Origin: CAWALV01 sp963782965
GTDB lineage: Bacteria; Actinomycetota; Actinomycetes; Acidothermales; Acidothermaceae
DNA: 64,000 nucleotides
Assembly (NCBI GenBank): GCA_963782965.1
Contig: CAWALV010000002.1
Coordinates: forward strand, 682,001 to 746,000
Direction of reading: 5' to 3'
Part shown: positions 52,314 through 61,747 of the stretch, piece by piece
Layout of the letters: each line of letters begins with the position of its first letter
Numbering within the stretch: the first letter of the stretch is position 1
The notes under the pieces: generated by a model
What the model saw: only the letters and a program-made list of their open reading frames with translations
Database searches by the model: none
What the model was told of the DNA's origin: nothing
Made by a program: the position numbers and the translations under genes

Positions 52314-53536
52314 CGTCTCCGGCGGTGTCGTTCGACGAGTTGTGGAACTCGCTCCTGCCGATCGGGCGGACCTCTCACGGCGGGTACCGCCGATTCGCCT
52401 GGACGGCCGAGGATGCCGCGGCTCGCGCGTGGTTCCTCGAGGCGGCGACGTCGCGCGGTCTGCACGTCGAACGCGACCGCAACGCCAACCTGTGGGCCTG
52501 GTGGCTGCCGCCGGGCGGGAGCCCGGAGCAGGGCGAGGCGTTCGTCGCCGGTTCACACCTCGACTCGGTGCCCGACGGCGGCGCGTTCGACGGCCCGCTC
52601 GGGGTGGTCAGCGCCTTGTGCGCGATCGACACTCTGAAGGCACGCGGCATCGTGCCGGCCAAGCCGCTCGCGGTCGCCGTCTTCAGCGACGAGGAGGGCG
52701 CCCGGTTCGGCATGGCGTGCGTCGGTTCGCGGTTGCTGACCGGCGTCCTCGAACCGGCCCGAGCCCGTGCGTTGACGGACGCCGCCGGTGTCACGCTCGA
52801 GCAGGCGATGCGGGCCAGCGGCATCGACGCCACTGCGCTGGGTCGCGACGACGAGCTGCTGAGCCGTATCGGCGTCTACGTCGAGCTGCACATCGAGCAG
52901 GGTCGTTCGCTCGCCGACTCGGGCCACCCGATCGGGGTCGGCACGAGCATCTGGCCGCACGGGCGCTGGCGGTTGACCTTCGCCGGCCGACCCGACCATG
53001 CGGGGACGACGCGGCTTGCCGACCGGCACGACCCGATGCTGCCGCTGGCCGCCACCGTGCTGGCGGCCCGCGAGGCCGCCGCGGTACGTGGTGGGCTGGC
53101 GACGGTCGGGCGCGTGGTCGCGACACCCAACGCGACGAACGGCATCGCGGCCCGAGTCGACGCCTGGCTCGATGCACGTGCGCGCGACGACGAGACGCTC
53201 GATGCGCTCCTCGACGAGGTGAACTCGGCGGCATCGGTGGTGTCGCGAGAACACGGGGTGACCTTCGGTTGCGTCACGGAGTCATTGACCCCGCGCGTCG
53301 ATTTCGCGGCCGACACCAGGGCGTGGCTGCACGAGGTCGTCGGGGCTGCGCCCGATCTGTCGACCGGCGCCGGGCACGATGCCGGCGTCCTGGCCGCCGA
53401 GCTGCCCAGCGGCATGGTGTTCGTCCGGAATCCGACGGGCGTCTCTCACGCACCCAACGAGTTCGCCGAACGCGACGACTGTCTCGCAGGCGTCGAGGCG
53501 CTGTCTCGGATCATGGCCGGCTGGATCGCCGCATGA
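52310..53536 (+). CDS. M20 amidohydrolase (allantoate amidohydrolase family), likely N-formylglutamate deformylase role
   Basis: A 408-residue dizinc amidohydrolase. Ligands: GSHLDSVPDGGAFDGPLG (His, Asp), FSDEEGARFG (Glu-Glu), ELHIEQG (His) and VSHAPNE (His). The family hydrolyses allantoate, ureidoglycolate or N-carbamoyl amino acids. Here it is locked by ATGA overlaps between hutU and hutF, and no HutG/FutG-type formylglutamate enzyme is present. Its likely job is therefore removing the formyl group from N-formylglutamate, the product of HutF. This function is inferred from context. Confidence 0.88.
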   Translation: MTSPAVSFDELWNSLLPIGRTSHGGYRRFAWTAEDAAARAWFLEAATSRGLHVERDRNANLWAWWLPPGGSPEQGEAFVAGSHLDSVPDGGAFDGPLGVVSALCAIDTLKARGIVPAKPLAVAVFSDEEGARFGMACVGSRLLTGVLEPARARALTDAAGVTLEQAMRASGIDATALGRDDELLSRIGVYVELHIEQGRSLADSGHPIGVGTSIWPHGRWRLTFAGRPDHAGTTRLADRHDPMLPLAATVLAAREAAAVRGGLATVGRVVATPNATNGIAARVDAWLDARARDDETLDALLDEVNSAASVVSREHGVTFGCVTESLTPRVDFAADTRAWLHEVVGAAPDLSTGAGHDAGVLAAELPSGMVFVRNPTGVSHAPNEFAERDDCLAGVEALSRIMAGWIAA

Positions 53537-54867
53537 GCCTTTGGTGGTGCGAGCACGCGTGGCTGCCGCCGGGCTCGGTCGCCGACCGCGTGCTGGTCGA
53601 CGTGAGCGGTGGGCTGATCGGCTCCGTGCAGGTCGGCGTCGATCCGCCGTCCGACGCACAACGGCTGGCCGGGCTGGTGATTCCCGGGCTGACGAACGTG
53701 CACTCGCACGCCTTCCATCGCGCGCTTCGCGGCCGCACACACCTAGGCAGTGGCACGTTCTGGGCTTGGCGCGAACAGATGTATGCGCTCGCGGCCCGGC
53801 TCGAACCCGACAGCTACCTTCGCCTGGCCCGCGCCGCATACGCCGAGATGGCGCGGGCCGGAGTCACCGGCGTCGGTGAGTTCCATTACCTGCATCACGC
53901 GGCTACCGGCCGCCCGTACGCAGACCCGAACGCCATGTCACTCGCGTTGATCGAAGCGGCCGCCGACGCCGGTGTCCGGTTGACGCTCCTCGACACCTGT
54001 TATCTCGCGGGCGGGTTCGACATTGCGCCGGACGCCGTGCAGCTGCGCTTCAGCGATGGTGACGCCGACGCGTGGGCGGCCCGGGTCGACGCACTACCCA
54101 TTCGCGCGAATGACCGTGGTGTGCGCGTCGGCGCGGCGATCCACTCGGTGCGCGCCGTGCCGAAATGCCAGCTGCCGGTGGTGGCGAAGTGGGCTGCAAG
54201 TCGCAACGCGCCGCTGCACGTGCACGTTTCCGAACAGCAGGCGGAGAACGACGACTGCCTCGCGGCGCGCGGCTGCACCCCGGCGCAACTGCTCGCCGAA
54301 GCAGGGGCGCTCGGCCCGTCGTCCGTCGCTGTGCACGCCACGCACGTGACCGGTGCCGACGTCGCGCTGCTCGCGTCGTCAGGCACCGGCGTCTGCCTGT
54401 GTCCGACGACGGAACGCGACCTCGCCGATGGCATCGGCCCCGCGCCCGCGTTCGCGGCGTCCGGCATCTCGCTGTCACTCGGCTCCGACAGCCACGCTGT
54501 GGTCGACCTGTTCGAGGAGGCACGAGCGGTCGAGCTCGACGAGCGGTTGCGCAGCGGTCGGCGCGGCACGTTCGGCGCGGCGACTCTGCTCGATGCCGCG
54601 ACATGCAACGGTCAGAGCGCGCTGGGCTGGGACGATGCCGGCCGTATCGCGCCCGGCATGCGCGCCGACCTGGTCGCCGTCGACCTCACGTCGGTACGCA
54701 CCGGCGGGTGCGGGCCGACCGCCGACGCGGTGGTCTTCGCAGCGGCGGCCGACGACGTCACCGATGTCGTCGTCGACGGGGAATATGTCGTGCGCGAGCG
54801 GGTGCACGTTCGGATCGGCGACATCGGCGCCGCACTCGACGATGCCATTGCCGCGGTGTGGCCATGA
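53533..54867 (+). CDS. hutF: Formimidoylglutamate deiminase
   Basis: Converts N-formimidoyl-glutamate to N-formylglutamate and ammonia. It is a 444-residue amidohydrolase-superfamily enzyme: metal motif TNVHSHAFHRALRGR, HVHVSEQQAEND (His), VHATHVTGADV (His) and LSLGSDSHAVVDLFEEAR (Asp). The length and the FHYLHH segment match HutF. It overlaps both neighbours by four bases in the hut operon. Its presence commits the pathway to the five-step HutF route. Confidence 0.94.
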   Translation: MSLWWCEHAWLPPGSVADRVLVDVSGGLIGSVQVGVDPPSDAQRLAGLVIPGLTNVHSHAFHRALRGRTHLGSGTFWAWREQMYALAARLEPDSYLRLARAAYAEMARAGVTGVGEFHYLHHAATGRPYADPNAMSLALIEAAADAGVRLTLLDTCYLAGGFDIAPDAVQLRFSDGDADAWAARVDALPIRANDRGVRVGAAIHSVRAVPKCQLPVVAKWAASRNAPLHVHVSEQQAENDDCLAARGCTPAQLLAEAGALGPSSVAVHATHVTGADVALLASSGTGVCLCPTTERDLADGIGPAPAFAASGISLSLGSDSHAVVDLFEEARAVELDERLRSGRRGTFGAATLLDAATCNGQSALGWDDAGRIAPGMRADLVAVDLTSVRTGGCGPTADAVVFAAAADDVTDVVVDGEYVVRERVHVRIGDIGAALDDAIAAVWP

Positions 54868-56054
54868 CGACGACGTTGCTGACGAACATCGGTCTGCTCG
54901 TCACCAACGACCCCGAACATGCGGACGGCGACGGCTCCCCGCTCGGCGTCGTCCGGAAGGGCGCCCTGGTGGTTGACGGCGCGAACGTCGTGTGGGCCGG
55001 GCGAGCCGGTCATGCTCCACACGCCGACCGGCTCGAAGACTTCCAGGGGCGCACGGTGGTTCCGGGGTTCGTCGACAGCCACACCCATCTCATCTTCGCC
55101 GGCGAGCGGGCGGCGGAGTTCGTGGCTCGGATGTCGGGTTCGGCTTACGAAGCGGGCGGCATCATGGCGACCGTCACCGCAACGCGGGCCGCGGGTGACG
55201 GGCAGCTGGCGCTGAACGCTCGGCGGTTGCTGGCCGAGATGGTGGCCGGCGGCACGACCACGGTCGAAGTCAAGAGCGGCTACGGCCTCACCGTCGAAGA
55301 CGAATCCCGCTGCCTGTGGGTCGCTCGGCAACTGACGACCGAGACCACCTATCTGGGTGCGCACGTCGTTCCGCGCGAATACGCCAAGCGTCGCGACACC
55401 TACGTCGAGCTGGTGTGCGGCGAGATGCTCGCGGCCTGCGCCCCGAAGGCCCGCTGGATCGACGTCTTCTGCGACCGCGGCGCCTTCGACCTCGGGGAGA
55501 CCCGCGCGATCGTGCAGGCCGGTGCCGCGGCCGGGCTGCTGCCCCGGTTGCACGCGAACCAGCTTCAACAGTTCGGTGCGATCCAGCTCGGTGTCGAGCT
55601 CGGCGCGGCGTCCGTCGACCACTGCAACGAGCTCGAGGAGGCGGACGTCGAGGCGCTCGCGGCCTCCGACACGGTCGCGACCCTGCTACCTGCCGCCGAC
55701 TTCGCGACCAAGGCGCGCTACGCAGATGGGCGCCGGCTGATCGACGCGGGGGTGAGCGTCGCAATCGCCACGGACTGCAACCCGGGCACCTCCTACACGA
55801 CGAGCATGGCCCTGTGCATCGCACTCGCCGTCCGCGAGATGCGGCTCACCCCTGAGGAGGCGATCTGGTCGGCCACGGCGGGCGGGGCTCGGGCGCTGCG
55901 CCGCGAGGACGTCGGCGTGTTGCGACCGGGTGCCCGGGCCGATCTCGCGGTGATCGACGCGCCGTCCTACCTGCACCTCGCCTACCGGCCGGGCGTGCCG
56001 CTCGTCGTCCAGACCTGGCAGGCCGGTCTGCCGGTCACGAAGGGGAGTGAATGA
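54864..56054 (+). CDS. hutI: Imidazolonepropionase
   Basis: Opens the imidazolone ring to give N-formimidoyl-glutamate. The 396-residue amidohydrolase carries PGFVDSHTHLIFAGERAAEF (two metal His), EVKSGYGLT, LHANQLQQFGAIQLGVELGAASVDH and ATDCNPGTSYT. It is last in the hut operon, overlapping hutF by four bases; its stop is 25 bases before the STAS gene. Confidence 0.96.
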   Translation: MTTTLLTNIGLLVTNDPEHADGDGSPLGVVRKGALVVDGANVVWAGRAGHAPHADRLEDFQGRTVVPGFVDSHTHLIFAGERAAEFVARMSGSAYEAGGIMATVTATRAAGDGQLALNARRLLAEMVAGGTTTVEVKSGYGLTVEDESRCLWVARQLTTETTYLGAHVVPREYAKRRDTYVELVCGEMLAACAPKARWIDVFCDRGAFDLGETRAIVQAGAAAGLLPRLHANQLQQFGAIQLGVELGAASVDHCNELEEADVEALAASDTVATLLPAADFATKARYADGRRLIDAGVSVAIATDCNPGTSYTTSMALCIALAVREMRLTPEEAIWSATAGGARALRREDVGVLRPGARADLAVIDAPSYLHLAYRPGVPLVVQTWQAGLPVTKGSE

Positions 56055-56078
56055 CCGGCAAGGGGGAAGCATCTCGCC

Positions 56079-56462
56079 ATGTCTGTGCGCGATGCGGACG
56101 CCCGCCCACGGTCGGGGGAGCGGCTCGAGCTACACGTCGACCGGGTTGGCGCTGTGCTGGTGATCACCCCGACCGGCGTCATCGATCTTGCGGCGGGTGC
56201 CCTGCTCGTCGAAACGGTCGTGGCGGCCGTCTCGGCCGGTGAGGCAAGGGTGGTCGTCGACCTGTCGCTCGCTCGGTCGTTGGAGTCCGCTTCGCTCGCG
56301 ACGTTCTTGCGGCTCGACCAGGTGACTCGTGAGATCGGCGGCCAGCTCAGCCTGGTCGCCGGCCCAGCGGTTGCGGACACGTTCCGGGCCGCCTGGATGG
56401 ACCGTTTCTTCCCGATCCACCCTGATCTCGCGGCGGCTGTCGCCGCATTCGGCGCCCGCTGA
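56079..56462 (+). CDS. STAS-domain protein (anti-anti-sigma factor-like)
   Basis: A 127-residue SpoIIAA/RsbV-type STAS domain: ITPTGVIDLAAGALLVETV, VVDLSLARSLESASLATFL and GQLSLVAGPAV. The phospho-Ser position falls in the LESASLAT segment. No kinase or sigma gene is adjacent; the PP2C phosphatase at 1 kb is a candidate partner only because it is in the same window. The start ATG has GGGGGAAG about 12 bases before, a rather long spacing. Confidence 0.8.
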   Translation: MSVRDADARPRSGERLELHVDRVGAVLVITPTGVIDLAAGALLVETVVAAVSAGEARVVVDLSLARSLESASLATFLRLDQVTREIGGQLSLVAGPAVADTFRAAWMDRFFPIHPDLAAAVAAFGAR

Positions 56463-56619
56463 CCCGCGCGTCCGCGGGGTAGCTGCTGCTACGGTCGCGT
56501 AACGCGTTGTTCAGGCGAGCCTGGTAGGCATGGGTCATGGACGTGGGGAGCCGTTCGGCGATCGAGCCGCAGGGTCGATCGGTGGCGCTGCGTCGATGGG
56601 TGCGGTTGCGGGGCCGCCC

Positions 56620-57354
56620 GTGAACGGCATCGTTCACCACCTGCTCTCGACCCCGGCCGCCGTCGTCTATCTTCTCGTCGCGTTGCTCGTGTTCGCCGAG
56701 GACGCGCTCTTCGTGGGCTTCGTGCTGCCTGGCGAGACCGCGGCGATCCTCGCGGGCGTCGACGCCAGCCGCCACCACGTCAGCCTGCCCGTGGTGTTGG
56801 TGATCGTGGTCGCTGCGGCGATTCTCGGGGACAGCGTCGGTTACGAGGTCGGCCGGCGCTTCGGTGAGCCGCTCCTGAGGTTGGGACCGCTGCGCAAGCA
56901 CGAACAGCGGTTGAACGACGCGCGAGCGCTCGTCGCCCGCCGCGGCGGGGTGGCGGTCTTCGTCGGGCGCTCGGTCGCGTTCTTGCGTGCGGTGACTCCT
57001 GCTCTCGCCGGCATCGCCCGGATGCCGTATCGGCGATTCCTCGCGTACAACGCTGCAGGCGGTCTGCTCTGGGGGGTCGGCGCGGTGATGATCGGGTTCG
57101 TCGCCGGCGACTCCTACAAGCGGGTTGCATCCGCGGCCGGTCGGGTGACCGCCATCGTCGTCGCAACCCTCGCCGTCGCGGCGGTGGTGGCCTGGCGGTT
57201 GCGGCGCAGCAAGAACGAGTCGCGGGTCGTCTCGGCCCTGACGGCGGACGACGCCGCGCCGCCAGAGCCGTCGTCAACCTCGCCGTCGCACCCCTCGCCC
57301 GCTGCCCCTGCCGGGCCGCCGTCGACGGATGCGGCCGAGGCGCCGTACCGGTGA
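56620..57354 (+). CDS. DedA/SNARE-associated family membrane protein
   Basis: A 244-residue DedA protein, probably a phospholipid flippase or proton-dependent carrier. Conserved segments: EDALFVGFVLPGETAAILAG, GDSVGYEVGRRFGEPLL, RRGGVAVFVGRSVAFLRAVTPALAGIARMPYRRFL. They are followed by a helical C-terminus and a Pro/Ser-rich tail. GTG 56620 is chosen because it places the first helix at once and has GCGGGG upstream; ATG 56530 or 56596 in the same frame are possible. Confidence 0.88.
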   Translation: MNGIVHHLLSTPAAVVYLLVALLVFAEDALFVGFVLPGETAAILAGVDASRHHVSLPVVLVIVVAAAILGDSVGYEVGRRFGEPLLRLGPLRKHEQRLNDARALVARRGGVAVFVGRSVAFLRAVTPALAGIARMPYRRFLAYNAAGGLLWGVGAVMIGFVAGDSYKRVASAAGRVTAIVVATLAVAAVVAWRLRRSKNESRVVSALTADDAAPPEPSSTSPSHPSPAAPAGPPSTDAAEAPYR

Positions 57355-57392
57355 GGCGAGTGCGTTCCCCAAGACCTTTCGGCGAACGGTCG

Positions 57393-58670
57393 CTATCGCG
57401 CCGTCAACGCCCGCCGTTCAACCGACTGAACCGCGGCGAGTTCGTCGGGTTGTCGCTCGGGTGAGACGAGGCGGTCCGCTTCGGGCAACAGCAGCGGGGT
57501 GGCCAGCATGATGATGCCGGCGACGCCGAGGGCGACCCGCACACCGGCCACACCTGCCAGCACGCCCCACACCGCGGTGAGTGTGGCGATGGCCGCCTTG
57601 CTGGTGACCGTCCAGGCGGTGAGCGTTCGGGCGAGCCGGTCCGTCGGGGTCTGTTCGAGCCGGTAGGTGGCGAACACCGGGTTGAACACGCCGCACGCGG
57701 TGATGACGCCGAGCTCGACGACGGCGACGAAGCCGACCCCGGCCCACCCTGCGGGTGTGAACGCGAGCCCGACCGGCCAGATCACGCGCCCGATCGCGGC
57801 ACTGCGCAGCACCCGGTGCCGGCCATGGCGCGCGGTGAGCCTACGCGCGAGCCGGGCACCGACCAGCCCACCCAGACAAGGGACGGCGAAGGCGAGCCCG
57901 TACTGCCATGGCGCGATGCCGAGTCGGCCGAGCATCAACACGGCGAGCAGCGGTGCGGTGGCCATCAGCAGCCCGTTGAAGAGCACCGTGTTGGCGAGCA
58001 TCACCCGCAGGCCCCGGTGCCGCCAGATACAGCGCCAGCCCTCGAGTACGTCACCACGCCGCCCACGACCCGAGCCGACCCTTACGGGTCGTGGTTCGCG
58101 TCCCGGCATGGCGCTGATTCCCAACGCCGACAACAGGTAGCTGACCGCGTCGGCGATGACGGTTGCGACGGGACCGAACACCCCGATCAGCGCGCCGCCC
58201 AACGGTGGGCCGACCATCGTCGCCGTCCAGGAGGTCGATTCCAGGCGGGCATTCGCGACCAGCAACTGCTGCGGATCGACCACCGCCTTCAAACACGACC
58301 CGCTCGCGGCACGAAAGCAGATATCGGCGGTGCCGACGACGACCGCGACGACGAGCAGCTGCACGAAACTCAGCAGGCCGAGCGCGTAGCAGACCGGCAG
58401 GCTGGCGAGCGCGCCGAACCGCACGGCGTCCATCGCGACCATCACGCGGCGCTTGCGGTGTCGCTCCACCCATGGCCCGAGCGGTACCGCTGCCGCGGCG
58501 CTGACCGCCAGGCCCGCAGCGGCGAGCACCGAGACCTGAAGCGGCCTCGCGTGCAGTGCCAGGATCGCGACCATCGAGAAGGCGTCGAAAGCCAACCAGG
58601 TGCCGAACGTGCTGACCGCGAACGCCGCCCACAACCATCCGAACGGCGAGCCGCGCCGACCACCACGCAC
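57393..58670 (-). CDS. MFS transporter
   Basis: A 425-residue major facilitator with 12 helices. LGPWVERHRKRRVMVAMDAVRF is the motif-A loop; ESTSWTATMVGPPLGGALIG and GLVGARLARRLTARHGRHRVLRS (second half) are typical of the efflux group related to EntS/tetracycline-like transporters. GTG 58670 is selected because TM1 (FGWLWAAFAVSTFGTWLAF) follows directly; the longer frame to 58904 is antisense to the ABC permease region. Convergent with dedA. Confidence 0.88.
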   Translation of the reverse strand: MRGGRRGSPFGWLWAAFAVSTFGTWLAFDAFSMVAILALHARPLQVSVLAAAGLAVSAAAAVPLGPWVERHRKRRVMVAMDAVRFGALASLPVCYALGLLSFVQLLVVAVVVGTADICFRAASGSCLKAVVDPQQLLVANARLESTSWTATMVGPPLGGALIGVFGPVATVIADAVSYLLSALGISAMPGREPRPVRVGSGRGRRGDVLEGWRCIWRHRGLRVMLANTVLFNGLLMATAPLLAVLMLGRLGIAPWQYGLAFAVPCLGGLVGARLARRLTARHGRHRVLRSAAIGRVIWPVGLAFTPAGWAGVGFVAVVELGVITACGVFNPVFATYRLEQTPTDRLARTLTAWTVTSKAAIATLTAVWGVLAGVAGVRVALGVAGIIMLATPLLLPEADRLVSPERQPDELAAVQSVERRALTAR

Positions 58671-58743
58671 CCGCAGCAGTCTGCTGGCCGCTCCCGGTCC
58701 GGACCGGCAGACACGCCGCGCCCGGCCGGTTCGTCGTCCGACC

Positions 58744-59511
58744 TCAGGGGTCGACGCGAACCATCCGCCAGGCGCCGGCCACGAGCGTGGCCGCTGCGTA
58801 GGCCGCCAGCATGCCCAGGCCGGTCCAGCGATCGAACGCGTACGGATCGCTGTTCGCCGACATCGCCCGCGCGCCGATGATCGAGGGCAACCATCGGCCG
58901 ACATGGTGCACGACGTCGCTCGGGAGGATTTGGACGACGATCGGCGCGACGATCAGCAGGAACGCCATCCAGATGATGCCTGCCGCCGAGCTGCGCACGA
59001 GTGCGCCGACGGCCACCCCCCAGATACAGACGAGCACCAGGTAGCCGATGCCGCCGACGAGCGCGGCCGGCAGCCCGTGGGCCGACCAGCTCGTGCCGAT
59101 GCCACCCGTGCCGAGCAGCGCCTGACCGACGCCGAAGGCGGCGATGACGGCCAGCGCGCCGGCCACGGCTGCGACACCGGCGTGCGTCACCAGCTTGCTG
59201 GCCAGCACCCGGAGTCGCCCGGGTTGCGCCAGGAAGGTCGTCGCGATCATTCCGGTCGCGTACTCGCGCGTCACGCACAGGACGCCGAACGCGGCGAACG
59301 CGATCACAGCGGCGTTGGCGCCTTCCATCGAAACGCCGACGGCGTCGAACTGCTGCTTGGCTTGGGCGGTCATGTGCGCCGCGCTCGATGCATTTGCTGC
59401 GGTGATGATGGCGCTCACCGAGATCGTCAGCGCCACGGCGGCGGCGATCGTGCGCGATGTCTTGTGCACGGGCCGCAGCTTCTGCCACTCCATGGCAAGG
59501 GCGTGTCGCAT
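58744..59511 (-). CDS. ABC transporter permease (ABC-2 type)
   Basis: A 255-residue membrane subunit with six helices, starting MRHALAMEWQKLRPVHKTSRT (cytoplasmic elbow helix typical of ABC-2 permeases). LCVTREYATGMIATTFLAQPGR is the coupling loop. It lies two bases downstream of the ATPase stop, so the pair is an operon. The substrate is unknown. Confidence 0.88.
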   Translation of the reverse strand: MRHALAMEWQKLRPVHKTSRTIAAAVALTISVSAIITAANASSAAHMTAQAKQQFDAVGVSMEGANAAVIAFAAFGVLCVTREYATGMIATTFLAQPGRLRVLASKLVTHAGVAAVAGALAVIAAFGVGQALLGTGGIGTSWSAHGLPAALVGGIGYLVLVCIWGVAVGALVRSSAAGIIWMAFLLIVAPIVVQILPSDVVHHVGRWLPSIIGARAMSANSDPYAFDRWTGLGMLAAYAAATLVAGAWRMVRVDP

Positions 59512-59513
59512 CG

Positions 59514-60434
59514 TCAGCTCGCCATACGCTGGGGAATCTGGCGGGGGATGTACTCACATGCGGTCGACGTCAGGCGCATGAAGGCTTCTTCGAGCGAGGC
59601 GCGCTGCAGTGAGAGTTCGTAGAGGACGGCGCCCACGCGGGCTGCGAGCGCACCGACCTGTTCGATCGTGAACCCGACGACCTCCAGTGCTTCGCCGACC
59701 TGCCACAGCGATGCGCCCTCGCTTTGCAGTGCGGCGGCGATCTCGTTGAGTTGCGGGCTGCGGACTCGCACCGAGCTGTCGGCTCGTTCGGTGAACTTCT
59801 CGACACTCTCCGCCGCGATCAGCCGACCCTGCCCGATGACGATGAGGTCGCTCACGGTCAGCGCCATCTCGCTCATGAGGTGGCTCGACACGAACACGGT
59901 GCGGCCTTCGGAGGCGAGGTCCTGCATGAAGATGCGGATCCAGCGGATCCCTTCGGGATCGAGCCCGTTGATCGGCTCGTCCAGCACCAGCACCGGCGGA
60001 TCGCCGATGAGTGCGGCGGCGATGCCGAGCCGCTGGCGCATGCCCAGCGAGAACCCACCGACCTTGCGGCCACCCACGGCGTCGAGCCCGACGAGGCCGA
60101 GCACCTCGTCGGCACGAGACCGCGGCAGCCCGGTGGCGGCAGCGAGCCAGCGCAGGTGCTCGGTAGCCGTGCGGTTCGGGTTGACGGCAGCCGGGTCGAT
60201 CAAGGCGCCGATCTCGCGCAACGGGTGGCGCAGCTCGCGGTACCTGCGCATTCCGATCGTGGCTTCACCGGCGTCGGGCTCGGTGAGCCCGAGGATCATC
60301 CGCGCGGTGGTCGTCTTGCCGCTGCCGTTCGGACCGAGGAATCCGGTCACCTTGCCCTGGCCGACGGTGAACGAAAGCTCACTCACGACGTCGCGACCGT
60401 CATAGCGCTTTGTCAGGCCGCGCACTTCGATCAT
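59514..60434 (-). CDS. ABC transporter ATP-binding protein
   Basis: A 306-residue NBD with Walker A GPNGSGKTT, signature FSLGMRQRL, Walker B VLVLDEP, H-loop SSHLM. As in the island's ATPase at 26 kb, it belongs to the BcrA/DrrA-like group; the two share the LGMRQRLGIA signature but differ elsewhere. ATG 60434. Upstream lies the 22-bp dyad at 60525, a probable operator. Confidence 0.93.
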   Translation of the reverse strand: MIEVRGLTKRYDGRDVVSELSFTVGQGKVTGFLGPNGSGKTTTARMILGLTEPDAGEATIGMRRYRELRHPLREIGALIDPAAVNPNRTATEHLRWLAAATGLPRSRADEVLGLVGLDAVGGRKVGGFSLGMRQRLGIAAALIGDPPVLVLDEPINGLDPEGIRWIRIFMQDLASEGRTVFVSSHLMSEMALTVSDLIVIGQGRLIAAESVEKFTERADSSVRVRSPQLNEIAAALQSEGASLWQVGEALEVVGFTIEQVGALAARVGAVLYELSLQRASLEEAFMRLTSTACEYIPRQIPQRMAS

Positions 60435-60802
60435 GAAACGTGGGCTTTCTGATCATGCCGGCGCTGCTGCGAGGGCGAAGGATTCAAGGCTGCTCTAGAA
60501 CTCTCGGCTCGCGAATCGTGGAGTTTACGTGTTCGGTTACACGTAATCGCGTCGGCAACTGCCGATCAAGTTCGGTCACCACTCGTCGACCCCGCCGACC
60601 TTACGCGCCGGATAGCTGCGCTGCGGCGCGCCCGGCGCAAGTCACGACCGACGGCCCAGCCGGTGTGGTCACAACGGGCCACGTGACGGCCGGCTCGACC
60701 GGCTTGATCTGATGTGGCGATCGGGTTGGATCATGATGGGTGTTCGCCCGGTGCCCTCAGGGCACTCCTTGGAACGGGCTGAACTCATCGAACGGAGCGT
60801 GG
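60435..60802. other. Divergent promoter region, 368 bases
   Basis: Shared upstream region of the ABC operon (minus) and the MDR oxidoreductase (plus). It contains the dyad at 60525-60546; no other gene or RNA element was seen. Confidence 0.5.
60525..60546. promoter_or_regulatory. 22-bp inverted repeat, probable repressor operator
   Basis: TTACGTGT is followed after TCGGTT by its exact complement ACACGTAA. The size fits a TetR- or MarR-type dimer. It lies 91 bases upstream of the ABC ATPase start. No regulator gene is adjacent, so the protein must be elsewhere. Confidence 0.6.
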
Positions 60803-61744
60803 ATGGACGTCATGGCAGCACGGCTGACGCGCCATGGCGAGCCCCTCGACGTCCGCGAAGTCGAACTGGCGGAACCGTCCGACGACGACGTGCTGGTCGA
60901 TCTTGCATACGCGGCGGTGAACCCGGTCGACCGCTACGCGGTCGCCGGGCTCGTGGCAGGAGACGGACCGCTTCCCAGGACCATCGGTGGCGAAGGCAGC
61001 GGCCTGCTCGACGGGCGCCCTGTGATCGTCTACGGCGAGGGTCTCGGTTCGGCCCGTGACGGCACCTTCGCGCAAAAGGTTGTCGCACCCCGGGCGGCCG
61101 TCTTCGACCTGCCGCCCGGTGTCGTGCTCGACGAGGCCGCCGGCATCGGAGTCGTCGGGAGCACCGCGTGGCGGATCGTCGAGATCGCCGGCGTGGGTCC
61201 CGACGACCGGGTGCTGGTACTCGGGGCGAGCGGTGGGGTCGGGCAGTCCGCGGTGTCATACGCGGCATCGAAGGGTGCCGTCGTCTGGGGCCAGACCACG
61301 AACGCGACGAAGACCGGACCGATCGAGGAGTTCGGTGCCGAGCACGCGGTGGTCGCCGACGCCGGCGGCCTGGCCGACGACGTCCGTGATTTCGCACCGA
61401 CGGTCGTGCTCGATCCGCTCGGCGGGGAGTTCACCGCATCCGCCCTGTCGGTCATGGCCCGGCACGGCCGGTTGGTGCTGTTCGGCACCAGCGCCGGCGC
61501 GCAGGCGCAGCTGCAACTACAGCATCTGTACCGCAACCAGATCTGGCTGTTGACCTACGGCGGGCTGATCGCCACCCGAACCGAACGTAGAGAGGCGACG
61601 GCGCAGGCGATCGCCGCTGTCGCGGAAGGCCGGATGCGGATCAGGGTCGGGGCCCGGCTCCCACTCGAGCGGGTCAACGACGCTCTCGCGATGGTTGCGA
61701 ATCGCGCGGCCACCGGCAAGGTTGTTCTCGAACTAGGTGGGTAA
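60803..61744 (+). CDS. MDR-family alcohol dehydrogenase / quinone oxidoreductase
   Basis: A 313-residue zinc-independent MDR enzyme of the QOR type. The N-terminal catalytic domain has VLVDLAYAAVNPVDRYAVAG but no zinc-ligand Cys cluster. The Rossmann loop VLVLGASGGVGQSAVSYAA binds NADPH. ATG 60803 has GGAGCG just upstream; a second ATG is at 60812. It may form an operon with the PAP2 gene three bases downstream. Confidence 0.9.
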   Translation: MDVMAARLTRHGEPLDVREVELAEPSDDDVLVDLAYAAVNPVDRYAVAGLVAGDGPLPRTIGGEGSGLLDGRPVIVYGEGLGSARDGTFAQKVVAPRAAVFDLPPGVVLDEAAGIGVVGSTAWRIVEIAGVGPDDRVLVLGASGGVGQSAVSYAASKGAVVWGQTTNATKTGPIEEFGAEHAVVADAGGLADDVRDFAPTVVLDPLGGEFTASALSVMARHGRLVLFGTSAGAQAQLQLQHLYRNQIWLLTYGGLIATRTERREATAQAIAAVAEGRMRIRVGARLPLERVNDALAMVANRAATGKVVLELGG

Positions 61745-61747
61745 CTC

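Noticed and set aside
58600..59622. Long plus-strand frame across MFS and ABC permease genes
   Set aside because: It runs antisense through two recognised genes and an intergenic gap, with the composition of a shadow.
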